Below, piece after piece: positions 35,781 through 49,255 of a DNA stretch of 64,000 bases. The DNA is from Hymenolepis diminuta (Eukaryota; Platyhelminthes; Cestoda; Cyclophyllidea; Hymenolepididae). Numbering within the stretch: position 1 is the first letter of the stretch; each line of letters starts with the position of its first letter. The position numbers and the translations under genes are program-made. The stretch spans positions 404,709 to 468,708 of the forward strand of contig CAADRB010000066.1 in assembly GCA_900708905.1 (NCBI GenBank), written 5' to 3'. The notes under the pieces are model-generated. The model worked only from the letters and a program-made list of their open reading frames with translations. It ran no database searches and had not been told where the DNA came from.

Positions 35781-38700
35781 TGCGGCGGATATCCTAGCCA
35801 ACTACGAACTATTCTAGCGGCATGAGCGACTGAGTGGACTTATTTGATCAATTCTTTCAATGTTATGCCATTTTTACAGTTCAGAAGCCATTAAAGATAT
35901 TATTTACAAGTGGAAAATGTAGCTTCCAATGAAGCTTACTGAGAGTGGGAAAATTGGATTCAGGAGAATCTATAGATGGTAAAGGTTACCATTTCTATCA
36001 TTTTGGGATTGATGCTATCTTCTCTTAAAAACACTAGAATTTAATCTAACTGAATAAAGCTTCGCTTTGAATGTAGATGGACAATAGTTGTACCGAATAT
36101 CGGCATTCAAGAGTAAATATTTGCTTTTGTTTCTGTTTGTTGTGATCTCTAACGTCGCAAGCCACCTGCATACATAATATTCTATTTAAATCGAATTTAA
36201 TTTTTTGCTTTACTCAACCCCGCGAATCAAAGTGTCATACATGTACAGATTGGAGTAGCGAATATAGCTCAAAACGCGTTTCATCCTAGTTATTGTAAAC
36301 AATAAACAGTAAACAATACACAAGATTAAAAAGTTAACTGTATTGCTTTGCTTAATATCTTTTATAATTAAAAGCTCTTTTAGATGTAAATAAATTGAAT
36401 TTATACTCATTTTCTTCATATATTTACCTCATGTATCTTTTATTGTCAGTTATATGATTATCATTTCCTTCTCCTAATGTGAATGAAAATAAGCGTGTGA
36501 AACCTGAATAGCAAAAAATAGGCAAAATCTTTCCGACTCCATTATGGAAAGGGTTATAAAACTTTCTAGAAAAGGTATTCCAGGACACCTCTTATGAGAA
36601 AATCGCTTTCTGCCATCTCTCATGTTGACCAGAATTTACGAGTGTGATTGATCATCCACTTCACCGGACAGATGGGCTAGGGTCTCGTGACCCCTAATTT
36701 CTCAGACCTACACATTCAGCAATTTGTAACCTATTTTCTTCACCTACAGCGAGTTTAGGTTATTAACGATGAAGGAGATTATTAGTGATAAAGAATCTGA
36801 TTACCCCATTTATTTCCGGAAAATCTGGGTAAATAAAGCCAAGGATAAGAAGTGATTGGTGGGAAAAACTTAGAATAATCATAACAGAGATTTTCTCCAA
36901 TTAATTTAAAATTTTTCATTCGTAATATGATCTTCAATACGTAAAAGGAGGATAGTGCTAATCCATGTCATATTGACTCCAATCAGCCAACCAACAATCT
37001 CTATCTTCTACACCTCAACTGAAATTCGGTCTAAACTGCAAGATCGAAAATAGTATTTGAATGTAAAAATAATTGGAATATATATGTATATATGAACTGA
37101 TTTTTGGGAAAAATAAGAGTTTTGTAAAATAATGGAAAATATAAAATTGTAAAATGCTTGAAAGCGAAACAACACGGAAGTAAAAACCTCATTTATCCAA
37201 GTAAATTTTAAGAGAACAGAAGAATTGCTTAAAAAATAATGTAGCGCATAATATATCCATTTGCAGTTCTTCACTTTTAAATTTAAAATATCGAATACCA
37301 TTTAATATTTTTGGTTATCAGATTACTTCGCAAAATCACAATGTCAAAGTAGAAACCCTGTGTTGAGGTAACGATTGAGGTGGTGACTCATTCAGAGTTC
37401 ATAGATTGTTTTGCTGCTAGGCAACTAATCTTGTGCCCGTCCTACTTTTCACATGTTCAAATTCAAGACGGTGATTCAGCAGACAGCGATCAAATTCATT
37501 CGAATTTACCAAGACTCATAAACATTCAGTCACGGTAATTACTGAAATGAACTGATTCACCGTAACCAGCATAATTAATATAAAACTCGAAATCGTACAT
37601 AAATTTTAACCTGTGAAGCCTTTGTATACTAAAAGTGAAAACCAGGGTATATATCAAATGTAACTAGAATGGGCCAAGAAACATACGAATGGGAAATATT
37701 TGATGTTTTCTTGTCTCATCACATCCCGTAACAAAGGTAAGAGCTACTTAAAACTCTCTCTCAGCCGATTTCACTATTGTATTGGAAACTTGTAAAATCA
37801 AACTGAGTTTAAGTTAGATCAAGCAAAAATTTTTCTGCCACATATGAGGAAATAATATTTTTCTAAAATTAAATTCTTATCCGCATAATTCCTCATTTTC
37901 CATCCTTTAATTTCTGTTTCTTTTAATTCCCTTTTATTCGAACGAATTTATTCGCACAAAGTCCGTAAATGGTGCACAAATAGATTGACCTATTAATGCA
38001 GAAATGTATATCATGCTTTGAAATTGTGGTTTAGGTCCTTTTTGTATAATGATATTGTCGGATTATGTTTTTAATTAGTGCAAGTTCTTAAGGAATATAA
38101 AAGTCGGTTAGTTTATCCCACATAGGAGGGCAAACCATAACAAATTCAGGTATTAATCATAAAAAATTATTGTAATGATTCTTTCGAAATCTAAACACAT
38201 ATAGGAAGGAGCATTAAGGGAAGCTACACAAACTAAGATAACAGTATTTGATTATTGGTTTGAATATGTCTGAAATATTGAGTTGCAAAAATCCTAGCCT
38301 TAGTAATAAAATCATAAATCTGAGAGTATTTTGTGAACTTAAAGGGAAGATCAAATGTATACTCTCGAAAAAGAACCAATGACTTCAATCTTCTTATGTG
38401 TTATTTCTATTAGCAATGGCCTTTGGTCTGAGCACGAACTATATCACGAATTAACTCGATAACATTCAAGTCCAGTATTTGTTTATTGATATAAGCAATT
38501 TTGCCAGAAAAAAATTCCCAATCTTTGATTAAAAATTGCATTTATTTATTGGCTCCTTGTCCATATTTTATTTCCAGCAAATTGTATCTACGCTTGATTT
38601 TTTCTTCAAATTTAAACTTAATATAGTAGACACCTAAAATTATTAATCTATTTTATAGTTATTCGGGTACTTCGATATTAAAAAGATGACTAAATTTTAT

Positions 38701-40484
38701 GAAACGATCTGGTTTATAACAAAAACAGAAATAGATAGTTCATACTACTATAAGAATACTTAATCGAATTTCAAAAAACGTAAAAATTATGCCTCAAATG
38801 TTTGGCATAAATTTCCTTTGCTTTTAGAAAAGAATCCTCCTGTGTAAATTAGACTTAAATCAATGTACAAAGGTCCTATTTCACTTTCATTTCAACCCTC
38901 CAACTCTCATGTTACCTTACAAGGAATTAGCAAATTATAAATGACTAGGGTCAGTATATGTCATTTATACATATATAAAGGTCAAATTTTAGGACTATTA
39001 TGAATAATTAAAGTTACTACAATTGCCACAACTGAGATAAGGTTAGCAAAGCTCTTTCTCGATAACTTTAAAAGTGGTGTCAAAAGCGCACGACTTAGTA
39101 GTATGGGAAGCTCAGGTTTTACCATTCCTCCCTTTGACCACAATTAATGGATGTGCACCGGGGAACATTAATCCTATCCCTGATTAATTAACTAGCATTG
39201 ATCTTCATCAGCCTACTGAATTTGTATGCATATACTCAAAATCCTGGCACTCAATCCAAATTTACCTACTTAATCTTTACTCGTTTTTAATACTCGAACT
39301 ATCTATTTACCTTTGGGTCGTTAATTTGTTATCGAATTTCTCTTCGACTACTTTGCTCAGTAATGAAATGTTTGGAGTTTGATGAAAGGTGAGATGAAAG
39401 AGCTCCCTAATAAAAGATGGCTATATTTAATTAAGTTTACGATCTACAAACCCTATATCCCAGTTTGCTGTAATTAATAACTATCGATATCCAGTGGTTT
39501 TTACTTTATTGGGTTAAATTATGCAAAATTTTAGGCGAAAATAAGTGGAAATAATGATTAATTATCTCAATCATATCCCAAATTTCGTTACTCTGTAGCG
39601 CTAAATTATGGTATCATTATTTCATAAATCACAATTTAATATTTCCCTTCCATTTACTTTCCTCAGAAGTTATGGAAATCAAACGAAAGTTACATAAAGA
39701 AACATTCAAATATGAGATAGAAATCAGTGTCAACTAATCTTATTCATTACTGTTTCAAAACTTCCTAATTCAACTTTCAAAATTCCAGATCTCTAAACAA
39801 ATATAGAAACAAACAACATATCTTGAATCAAAAAAATTACTGACCAATTAGTAGTTAATTTTTTAAATTAATTATTAGATAATTTGTTTTCCTAAAGATA
39901 TCATTTCGAAATGAATAATTTCAAACGCTTTGATACAATAATCGATTAATAATCTTTTTCAGCGTTGACTCTTCGTAATTACTGGTTTGAATTAAGTATG
40001 ATACTTAGCCGTTAATTTCCGTTCTCATATTGAGTGTGTGACATTTTATTATTATGTGACATAGCTTTATCAATCATTTCTAAATCTGTGATTACGTATT
40101 TTTCATTTATCCACAAATTTGCACGTTTTATTTATCGTTTCATTTGTTATGATTGTTTAAAATCGGTTCGGACTTTATAATGCTCAGATTCAACCACCAA
40201 TCTATTCATTCTATCGTGCAACTCACACAACAAGTTAATGCTGAGCATTTTACATTAACCAATCACATGTGAGATAGTGTGATTAACCAATCAGAACCAA
40301 AGTGTTTGAATACCTAGAGGTGGTATTGAGAAGTAACTGCGTAATTTCCAATATCTCATCTGAAGCTCTCTCTCATCTGTGTGCAAAACTCTTTTCTGAC
40401 GCCTCGCAAAATAAAAATAAAAACATCGGTGGAAAATCCACTAATATCAGATAAATACCAAGATAATGAGTTAACTGAATTTGA

Positions 40485-43400
40485 ATGGAAATGACGTGGA
40501 AACAAGATCTGGTTATGTTCGATAAATTCAAGCCCTACGATCAGTTACTTTTTGAAAGCACTGTAAGTTACTTTTTGTAATTTTTAAAGGCGAATTTATT
40601 TATAAATTTATCAAAATCGACTATTTATGATGCTTTGTTTTAAATTTAAATATTCCATTATAATCAGACGCATACTGTTGTATACTAGGCGACTAATGTA
40701 ATCATAAACCAAGGTTATTTGACTGAAATTCATTTTCAATATCATGGTTTGATCATATTCATAGAATATTCTACATATAAAATTGTTATTTAAAATTATA
40801 TTTGGACTGCAGTTGGAAAATTTCATTCATTACAGTTCAAGGAAGATAGTATATACTATTAAAGTGCCGATGATTGAAGATTATCATTTAGTCCAAACGT
40901 GATCGACCAGGGACTATTAATCGGATTTTCCATTGACTAACTAGTGTTATTCGAAATTGAAATAAATGTTGATTTGACTAAGTTATAAATGCATAAGCCA
41001 GTACTAACAAGTTGTCCATCCATTCAGAAGGGAAAAGTTTTTCGAAATGACGAGACGGCTCCTTCAATTCAATTACCTTGCCAATACGCTCGGAAAATCT
41101 AGAGCAATTTATTGCTCTAGAACCAAGAAATTAAATACAAAATCCGAACTTTGGGACATCAGTGAACCATAATCACTTGGCGAAAAGTTAACTAAATAAG
41201 GATGTTGTTCTCTACCAATGTTTGACCCCCATCTCTCCATTACATATTAAACTGTTTGCTTTGTCTCGTGTTTAAATTTTTCCGATAATTAAAAATATTT
41301 GCTATTGCATTCTAAACTATAATATTATTTCAATCAAATAACTAGGAATCAATAAGAAGTTTTCAAAACAGTGATGAAAAGTAGCTTGTTTTCGCAGCAC
41401 TTTAAATTCCCTCATTGATTTATTTTCAGTTGATATTGCTTTATTTCGTTTGCAAATGAATTTCTCCGTTCTGGAAATTTTAATAAATATCTACTGCAAA
41501 AATTTGTTCAAGATCATGTGCGACTTCACGATTCTTTATATTTTTTAAAATTTAGTCTGTAATCAATGACCTTTGTTCAAGTTTATGGCTGAATCACATT
41601 CCCGCTTACAGTCAAGGGCCAGAGAGAACTGTAAGTATTTTTTTAACTTAACAACGGTTTCCAATCTCTTTTGTTGTTTTAATAAATTCGTTTTAATTGA
41701 CAAATTTTCGCGTGATGTTTTCTTCCTAACCTCAGATTGAATTCTCATTATATGAATTTGAATAACAATTTTAATTTGCAAAATAGAGTCATAAACTTTG
41801 ATAGAAAATGACAGAAACTATTTTATTCACCTTTTACTTGTCACTCATTATTCAAAATTTGTAACAAAATCAATGCTTAATGTGTGAGCAAACTTTATTG
41901 TTTTAATTTCCCAAAAGGGTAGGTTTTCCCTCCTTTTGAGCATGCCCATGTACTGGAAATACCCACGTGCAAATTGGTTAAAATTAATTAGGTCGAGTCA
42001 TTTCAACACTTGTGATTATGTACTAGCTCAAGAACACAATCCCGGGCCATGTTTTCAAAACAATTTAGGGATCGTGTAAGCTGCGTTAGATTCTATAAGA
42101 TCATCCTGCGTTCTACAATTCTCGGAAGAGAACATACGCTGATGTGATGAGACCGATCATTTCAATTAAGCACTCCGTTAATTAGCACCGGAAATAGTGG
42201 ACAGAAATATGTTCCTTACTTAAAAAATGAATCCTTAATTTTGCATTTTGATACGCGAAGAACTTAATTAACCATTACAATAAATATTGTACGACCCGAA
42301 TCTAAAGATCAATATTTTCGATACTTTTTACATAACTTCTATCTAACATCCGATACCTTTTATTGAATGTTTTGTTACGTTATTTTAATTACTTTTCCGC
42401 CATGAAAATTATAAGATAAATTGTACTTTCATAACTTTTTGTTTCAATTCATCTAGGTTGTTAGATTTCGAGCCCGCCAAAGTACCCAAGATATGCCCTT
42501 TGCTATTTTATCTGCATTTAAACACCACATTGAAAACATATCACAAATTGGAAGAGTAAGTTCCCACTTTTCCTCCACACAAATGAACTTGAATATGATA
42601 TTTAAATTTGACTTTGTTTTTGTGTTTTAGTTTATAACTTCACTAAGAAAATCTCAGGCTTGGATTGAAGAACAAGAAGACAAACTCCTTCAAAATCCGG
42701 ACATATTTCTTTGCACGGGTGGTCTAGTGGTATGCTTAGAGGTGTTGCAATTTATTGTGTGTTCTCCTATGTTCTCTTCAAAAATGTCATTCCTCAGTTG
42801 GAAACTCGTGAACCATTAAAATACGACACGACTAGCAATAAGAAGTTATATTCTCAAATTAGATTTCTAGAAGAATACTGTTTATTAATAAAGAATGTTC
42901 TTTATAAACGCTAGTACTTACCATAAAAATTTAATTAATAATTAATAATGAATCGAATTTAAAGTCCAATAAGATTTAGGTTTTGTATGAGTACAGCAGT
43001 CACTGTCCTTAATTTATTTGGTGCCGGATGAAAACTTTCTTTCGATTTATCCATAAAGATTAAAAGGAACGGAAATTATGTTTTGAAGATCCTTTATGAT
43101 TTATACAATTGGTATTTTTTTATCGGATCTACTATTCCCCATGAAAATCATCAGGTAAAAGAGCAAAGTTTTTCAATGTAGGGATAATACGGGGAGTCTA
43201 GATATTAGTAGTCTTAGTTTATTTAAATTCTGAAAATGTTGTATTTCCCAGCTATTCATTAGAACTATAATTCATTTTACGATATCCAAATGTGCTCCAG
43301 TTTAAGGATTATGTTTTGATCCCTGGGTTTCCGCATAAGTGTTCGCGATATTCAATGTTTGTTGACCAGTTGATTTAATTGAATGATTGGTCATATCACT

Positions 43401-46400
43401 TCGATTTTGATTTCTAACAGTCATTAGCATGCAGATGAGACTAGTGGGGGCATTATAAAAATTGAGTTCACTAGAGTTCACTCAAAACGAGCCCTTCTGT
43501 TAATTTCAAGTATTATTTCATGTCGTAGTTAACATTAGTTTGATATTCACGTACTTAAGAGAACATATGATGTAGTCTGTTGGCACCTCTGCAACATGAA
43601 CTATGAATAACTTTGATTAGTGATGGTTCCATTATTCGAGTCTTTTGTAGTTTGTAGTAATTTAATTTTGGTCATTATTCTCAAAATTAGAAAATATGGG
43701 AGGTTTCTGCTTGTCGATAATTTCTTAAGTTAAATGGATTAACTAAGTTACGCGTCATGGAGACACATGTCATACTTTAGAAAGCTCATCCTCTTAAGTC
43801 CATTTATCTTGTCCATTTGCAAATCTCTTTTCATATACTCCCCGATTAATTAGAGCAATTTGGCCAATTATCATTTCATCTTCAGTCATTCACCCATCAT
43901 ATTCTTCACCCAGTGAGAGCCAAAGTAAGTCACTCTGATCCCTTCCAAAAGAAATGATTGCCCAGTGCTTATCTTCGGGCCTGAATTTTTTTATTTATTA
44001 TCCTTTATTGCCCTGAACCCCCCATTTACAATAACAAGTAGTTTCCGTAAACTTTATTTCTCCCCAGAATAGTTCAGTGAATGTAAATATAATGGCTAGG
44101 ATATTAAAGATCAAAGTTCACTGATATTAAGTATTGGAGCTGTTAGCTCATCTTTGTTTTATTAAATATATTTCTAAGATCGTGTTTTAGGCTCTAGCAA
44201 ATGATATTCGAATGCATCATGAATCTATTCAATCGACAATCAAAAATATGGAAAGACTTGGATCTATTACTTATCGAGTTCCCCATGGTGATACTGACGC
44301 CTTCAAACCGAGTCTATTCAAAGCTAGAGCAGTCGTCACCATCAATAAACCAGAGGTAATTGATTGATCGAAAAATTAGTATTTGGTGTTTGTTCCATTT
44401 AAATATTCTGAGCAACATTATCGTTTTTATCTTCAGCTGGGTTGTGCTATAGAGTGCGGTGGCATGTATACCGTTATTGATGAAAGAAACCAGTTTATGT
44501 GGAAGGTATGATTTAATTTCATTATTTACCTGAAATTTTAAATGCGCTAATTTTCAATAAGAAGTGGTATAAGAAGGGGAAATTTGGTAGATTTAAACTA
44601 ACTAGAAACTTATTAGAGGCAGAAAACTGAATTATAGCGGTTTATTTTCTAAATCATAGGAATTAATGCAACGAAACTCTACATCTTTGCCTTAGGTCAA
44701 AGAAACAGGACAAGACATTCCTGCAATTTTCTTCGAACCTTCTTTCAGTGGTGCTGAAGAACGACTTTGTGAAAAGTAAGTCCAATGCGTCTTTTATATT
44801 ATTATCGACCATTCTGTCCGACATTATCTTCCTCCTTTAGAGTCCAAAACGATCTAGACGCATTCAAATCTAATTGTCTAAAAAGAGTTTGTAATATTCT
44901 TTTGCTTAAGCTTGGAAATAAACCTGTAAGTTTTGAACAAACACAAGAAATATTTCTACATCATGAAAGATGCATAGACGAACTCACCTTTTTTATTCAG
45001 ATAGTTTCACCATCAAGACGTCCACTGCATTTTCCCCGTCAGCCGAGCACACCGAAATCACTTGATAAACGAATGGCATTGATGCCGCCTAATTTAAGAA
45101 CTGCTCTCGTTGATTGGGTAGAAAGATTTGGCAAGGATCGGATGTCTTGGGAGCCAGTCGATCAATTCTGGCAATGGTATCAATCGACTCAAGGTAAAAT
45201 TTAAATTTGCCCAGAAATTGAATTTTCTGCCGGTGACATTATCCAATTTTAAAGCCGTCCTATTTTCAGCCTACTTTATCTATTTCATCATTACTTCTTA
45301 CGTTTTATGACTTTTTTACAGATAAACTTTGCTCGACATAGCTTTAACTTAACAGGATTTATTCGCATTTTAACACCAATTTAAGACGACATGATCATGC
45401 AACTCAGTGTCTACTGAGATATAGCTAGAGTTTATTCAAATCCAGAAACAAGGTGCTTCTGGTGCTTTTACTCATATAAAAAAACAACTCAAGGGAAATA
45501 ATTTTTTACCTAAAATGGACGTGTAAAGGTGTAACAACCACTCCAAAGTGGAAGCTTCATTCTTTGATAATGCTATCTGAGCTAAGTGTCAATACACCGG
45601 GAACAGAATGTGCTCGTATGTGTCTTATCGTAAAGACCAACATCTTAATAAGTATCATTCATTACAAACTAAGTTTAAGTCCCCAATTATGTTACTACTG
45701 AGGAATTTGAAGTAGGTTAAGATGTCAACTTCGCAATACAGTACGGCTGCAGACAGAACAATCAGGATAACGTGGATAGAGAATGGTCCAACGCTATGCT
45801 TGAATCCTGACATACTCAACCACCTGGTTCTAGGCTGTGGGTGATGGTCGCTTCCTCACACTCTTGTACCCTTTAATCTTTCTCGGTCCGTCTTTCTATC
45901 TTTCATACCCTAATAGATTTTTATTCCCTCTTATTCAATATTACCATGTCTATATGATGATGCCACATCCTTACCACATCCTAAATAAATAATTATTTGG
46001 ATCGCGCTCCCTAAAAGAAACGTTTACTTCGTGGCTTTGAGCCATATTTAATGGCTCCAGGAATGTCCGACTGCACCGACTATTTGTCTAATAAAGTGGC
46101 CGACAGAACTTAAGTCTCTCACTACCACTCTAACCATAATGCGAGTCGAAAACCGCACTCCTGATTTGGTTTGAGAGTTTTGTCACTTTATTGGTTATTA
46201 TTGTTAAACATATTACAGAATTTTGATGATTTCGAAAGTATTACTATTAGTAGTACTTGTGGTGTGTTCAGTTTAGTTGTTGCCTAGAACTATTCAAATG
46301 TTATTTAATTTACATTTTGGTAGGAACTTCTGATTCAGTCGAATCAATCCAACTCGGCTTGCGATTTATGGAGGTAATTATTGCTCAGACCGATTAAATA

Positions 46401-47542
46401 TAACAAATATAATATAATATAAATATATGTGTTGTATCATGGACCATTTATTAATTTACAGGCACTTTTCCAAATGGAAAATTGTTCACCAACTGAATTT
46501 TACGAAGAATCAGGTTACAATGATACAGAGCCCACTTCCCAAAGTGCTCATTCGAATGGTCTAAAATGGTAAGAAACTTACATTTTTACTTATATTATTA
46601 AGTAGGATTTGTTAAAAGGTTGTATTTTACACAGACAATAAATTTATCTTTGACTATGCAGTTAGTAATATCTTTTACTATCAAGACCTTAGTGCATGTA
46701 TATTAGAGGTTGTCTTTATTTCTATTTCTAACTACTTACTTCCGCCGCTATTCATGTTAACGTAAGTTTGCCTTTGTGGGAGGCGTAAAAATTTGAGATA
46801 TCACTTTATAATCGAACATAATATAAGAGATAACTATTTCCACTAAAAATATTCGTTTCTTCTACCGTCTATATATTTAAATTTATCTTGCGACCTATAA
46901 TGATGATGTAAAAGCGAAGAAGGATCGGTATCTTATTGTTTATACTGCGATTACCAACATGGTTCTAGTAAGTAAACAGTTTTCATAGTTCAGACATATC
47001 TGAATAAAAGTATCGATAGGCACATTCTCTGAAATGCTTCCTATCTCCAAAAGTTTGAAATCAAATAGTATTTGTCATTACCCATATTCATAAAATTTTA
47101 ACTTATCTCTTTTGCAGCTCGTTTAGATGGAATGCCAAACTGGAGTCTATAACCAACACCCAACAAGAATTTTCATGGAAAGGAAACTTGCACAGGACCA
47201 ATGAACCCATGGTTAGTTAAATAATGTCAGGGAAAATATTCCATAAATCGACTAAGCAATATTCACAAATAAACCAATTAAAGTGAAGGAGTAAAATATT
47301 TAATTTGATATTTTTATTATATATTTATGTTTAATATTTATATACTTTACATGTATGACTCAATTAAGACTGTCTTATTAGATTTTACCAAGATCATAAA
47401 TATTAATGAAATTATATATTTTTCTTGGAAATAATAACCACACATTTATTCTCTACTTTAGTGTCCAAAAGATCCAAGAACGCTTGACATGCCAGCTGCA
47501 GTAGCGATAGCCAAAGCATTCACAATAAATCTGATTGATTAA
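40485..47542 (+). CDS. Short plakin-like protein (spectrin-repeat/SH3 segment), complete
   Basis: Eleven exons: 40485-40562 (ATG), 42457-42555, 42631-42729, 44191-44355, 44437-44505, 44696-44775, 44841-45193, 46324-46373, 46462-46568, 47118-47211, 47462-47542 (TAA). Phases agree and give 424 residues. Residues about 27-125 form charged helices with a spectrin-repeat look (SLRKSQAWIEEQEDKLLQN; HHESIQSTIKNMERL). Residues about 137-191 (KARAVVTINKPE, then YTVIDERNQFMWKVKETGQD and IPAIFFEP) match the SH3 that plakins carry inside a spectrin repeat. A further helical stretch ends SWEPVDQFWQWYQ. The C-terminal 100 residues are unrecognised. Plakins are giant cytolinkers; this one lacks actin-binding, plakin-repeat and GAS2 parts. 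The family call rests on pattern only. An upstream in-frame stop supports the start. Confidence 0.72.
41098..41121. repeat. 24-nt near-perfect palindrome
   Basis: TCTAGAGCAAT, then two T, then ATTGCTCTAGA: 11-bp arms around a TT centre, in the first intron of the plakin-like gene. Could be a dimeric protein site or chance. Confidence 0.8.
42140..42330 (+). repeat. Dispersed repeat family R4, decayed copy
   Basis: Weaker match to the 34.24 kb copy: aattagcaccggaaatagtgg against ataagcaccggatatcgtgg, and gacccgaatctaaag against cattccgaatctaaaa. Lies in intron 1 of the plakin-like gene. Confidence 0.35.
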
Positions 47543-48069
47543 ATCTCTCTCTCTCTCTCGCTGTCTCAAATTCTTAAAACCATCGATTTTTGGTGTGCAA
47601 ATAATTGAAAAAAACGCGTTGTGTATGCGTTGTTTTAATTTTCACGCATTTTATAAAAATATTTTGCACTTTTAAACTACTCTTAAATGATTTATTTAAT
47701 GACTCTTTAAAGCTGACACTTAATATAGCGAAGTAGTTGGGATGAGCAGTTATCTGGGTTGAAAGTTAAGTTCGGAATGGAAGTCATAATTTTTATCACG
47801 GCCATTTCCAAATACTGATAATATTTAAATCCATATTTGTAAAATCTTGAGCGGATAATGAACTCCTTACAGTGTAACAAATTAAGGAATTTTTACATGC
47901 ACTCCTTTGCCCACTGTTAATCGTCAATATGTTTGATTATCTTAAATATTTCATATTACCTTCCTAGTTTTCTCTCTCCAACCTCTTCAACATATAGCAC
48001 TGAAAGTTATTCGTTTTATTTTAAGTTTGTATCTTTAAAATGCATATTAATCAGTTGCCTTTTTATCAA

Positions 48070-48240
48070 ATATACCACGTCTGAGTGGCGTATCGGTCAA
48101 AGTATGTGCCTACTAATCGAAGATCTCGGATATGATCCTCACCACCGTACACCTAGCAATTTGAATCACCAAACATCCTTATTAGATGAGAATAAGCATG
48201 CGAGTTCTTCTATTAGTGGCTCATCATCCTACTCATAATG
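48070..48240 (+). repeat. tRNA-derived SINE-like repeat
   Basis: An A-box-like tggcgtatcggtcaaag is followed about 35 nt later by a degraded B-box, ggatatgatcct. Then comes a body (caccgtacacctagcaa...caccaaacatcc) that matches the 29.0 kb copy. Spacing fits a tRNA-derived head; it is not a functional tRNA. Confidence 0.45.
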
Positions 48241-48879
48241 AGTGTTGGTATATAACTTCTTCGTATTTAGTCAAAAATCATTTCACGAAATGGAGTTTAA
48301 AATAATTTTTAAATGCGCAGTGAGAGGCTTTAAACCCTAATTCCCTAAGGACCTCCGCGTAAACAGGTCACAAGAGCTGATGTCGATAATGACGGAACTA
48401 CATTTAATTTCTATAAAGAATTTTCCAAAAGAATTTACTCTGTCACTGATTTTGTCCAAACTTTGAAATGCAAACAGTTGTGAAAGTAACTTATTAATAG
48501 TTACATGTAAATTGGAATAGCTTAGACATAAACAAAATCTCGAGGTTATACCACGTCTTCTATTACTTTTGAGCATGTGTATTCCCTTAATGTGAAATAT
48601 TGTTATAAGTGAGATAAGCATTCGCGCCTACGTTTTCGATTATCTCCTCTCTACTCAAGACAAAGTTTGGAAGACAAACTCATCTTCAAGTAACTCGGAG
48701 GCTATTATGACATTGAGAGCCTTTGATTTCTTATCATCAGAATACGCCTACGCAACTAGTGAAAAAATTACGAAATTTGTATTGTATTTAAAAATCTTTC
48801 TGCAATCTACTGCTAAATTTTATACCTTTGTGCGTGTGAGAGCTGACTTTTCTTTTTGCTGCTGAAATGCTAGAAAGTC

Positions 48880-49255
48880 CAGTTTCTGTCGCCACGATAT
48901 TTCCACCTATCAGATATCGCTAGGCCACAATTGACTCAGACAGGAGAGATAAATGAGACAGAGAACTGCTAATCCAAGGCATTTTATTAATCTGACAAAG
49001 TCATTGTATGGGAATACACATAATCTTAATGTTCTTGTCGTAAAATCAAATCGCCATCAGATAGACAACAGTTTTTATGCAAATAACTGTCAAGCTGTCA
49101 GGAACGATGTGCGCCCGCATATTGATAAGCATGATGGCGACCTAGAAACAATCTGCGGAATTGCTCATACCGAGACAAAATATAAGCATCACGGCTACGA
49201 ACTTTGTGTGTTTTACTTTATATCATATTCAAGTAATAATAAAACCTTTAGGAAG
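48880..49255 (+). repeat. Dispersed repeat family R2, copy 3
   Basis: Best-preserved member. Blocks cagatatcgctagg, caattgactcagacagga, cttgtcgtaaaatcaaa, ctgtcaggaacgatgtg, cgcccgcatattgataagc and atgatggcgaccta match the 35.4 kb copy. A 105-residue open frame (48953-49270) crosses it but is not conserved in the other copies. Confidence 0.65.

Larger units (their letters stand above)
33480..40484. other. Intergenic stretch, repeats only
   Basis: Seven kilobases between the divergently oriented annexin-like gene (minus) and the plakin-like gene (plus), so both promoters should be here. I see family R4 (34.24-34.42 kb), an (AT)n tract at about 35.07-35.08 kb, family R2 (35.44-35.78 kb) and two decayed SINE heads. 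No coding exons were recognised. Confidence 0.5.
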
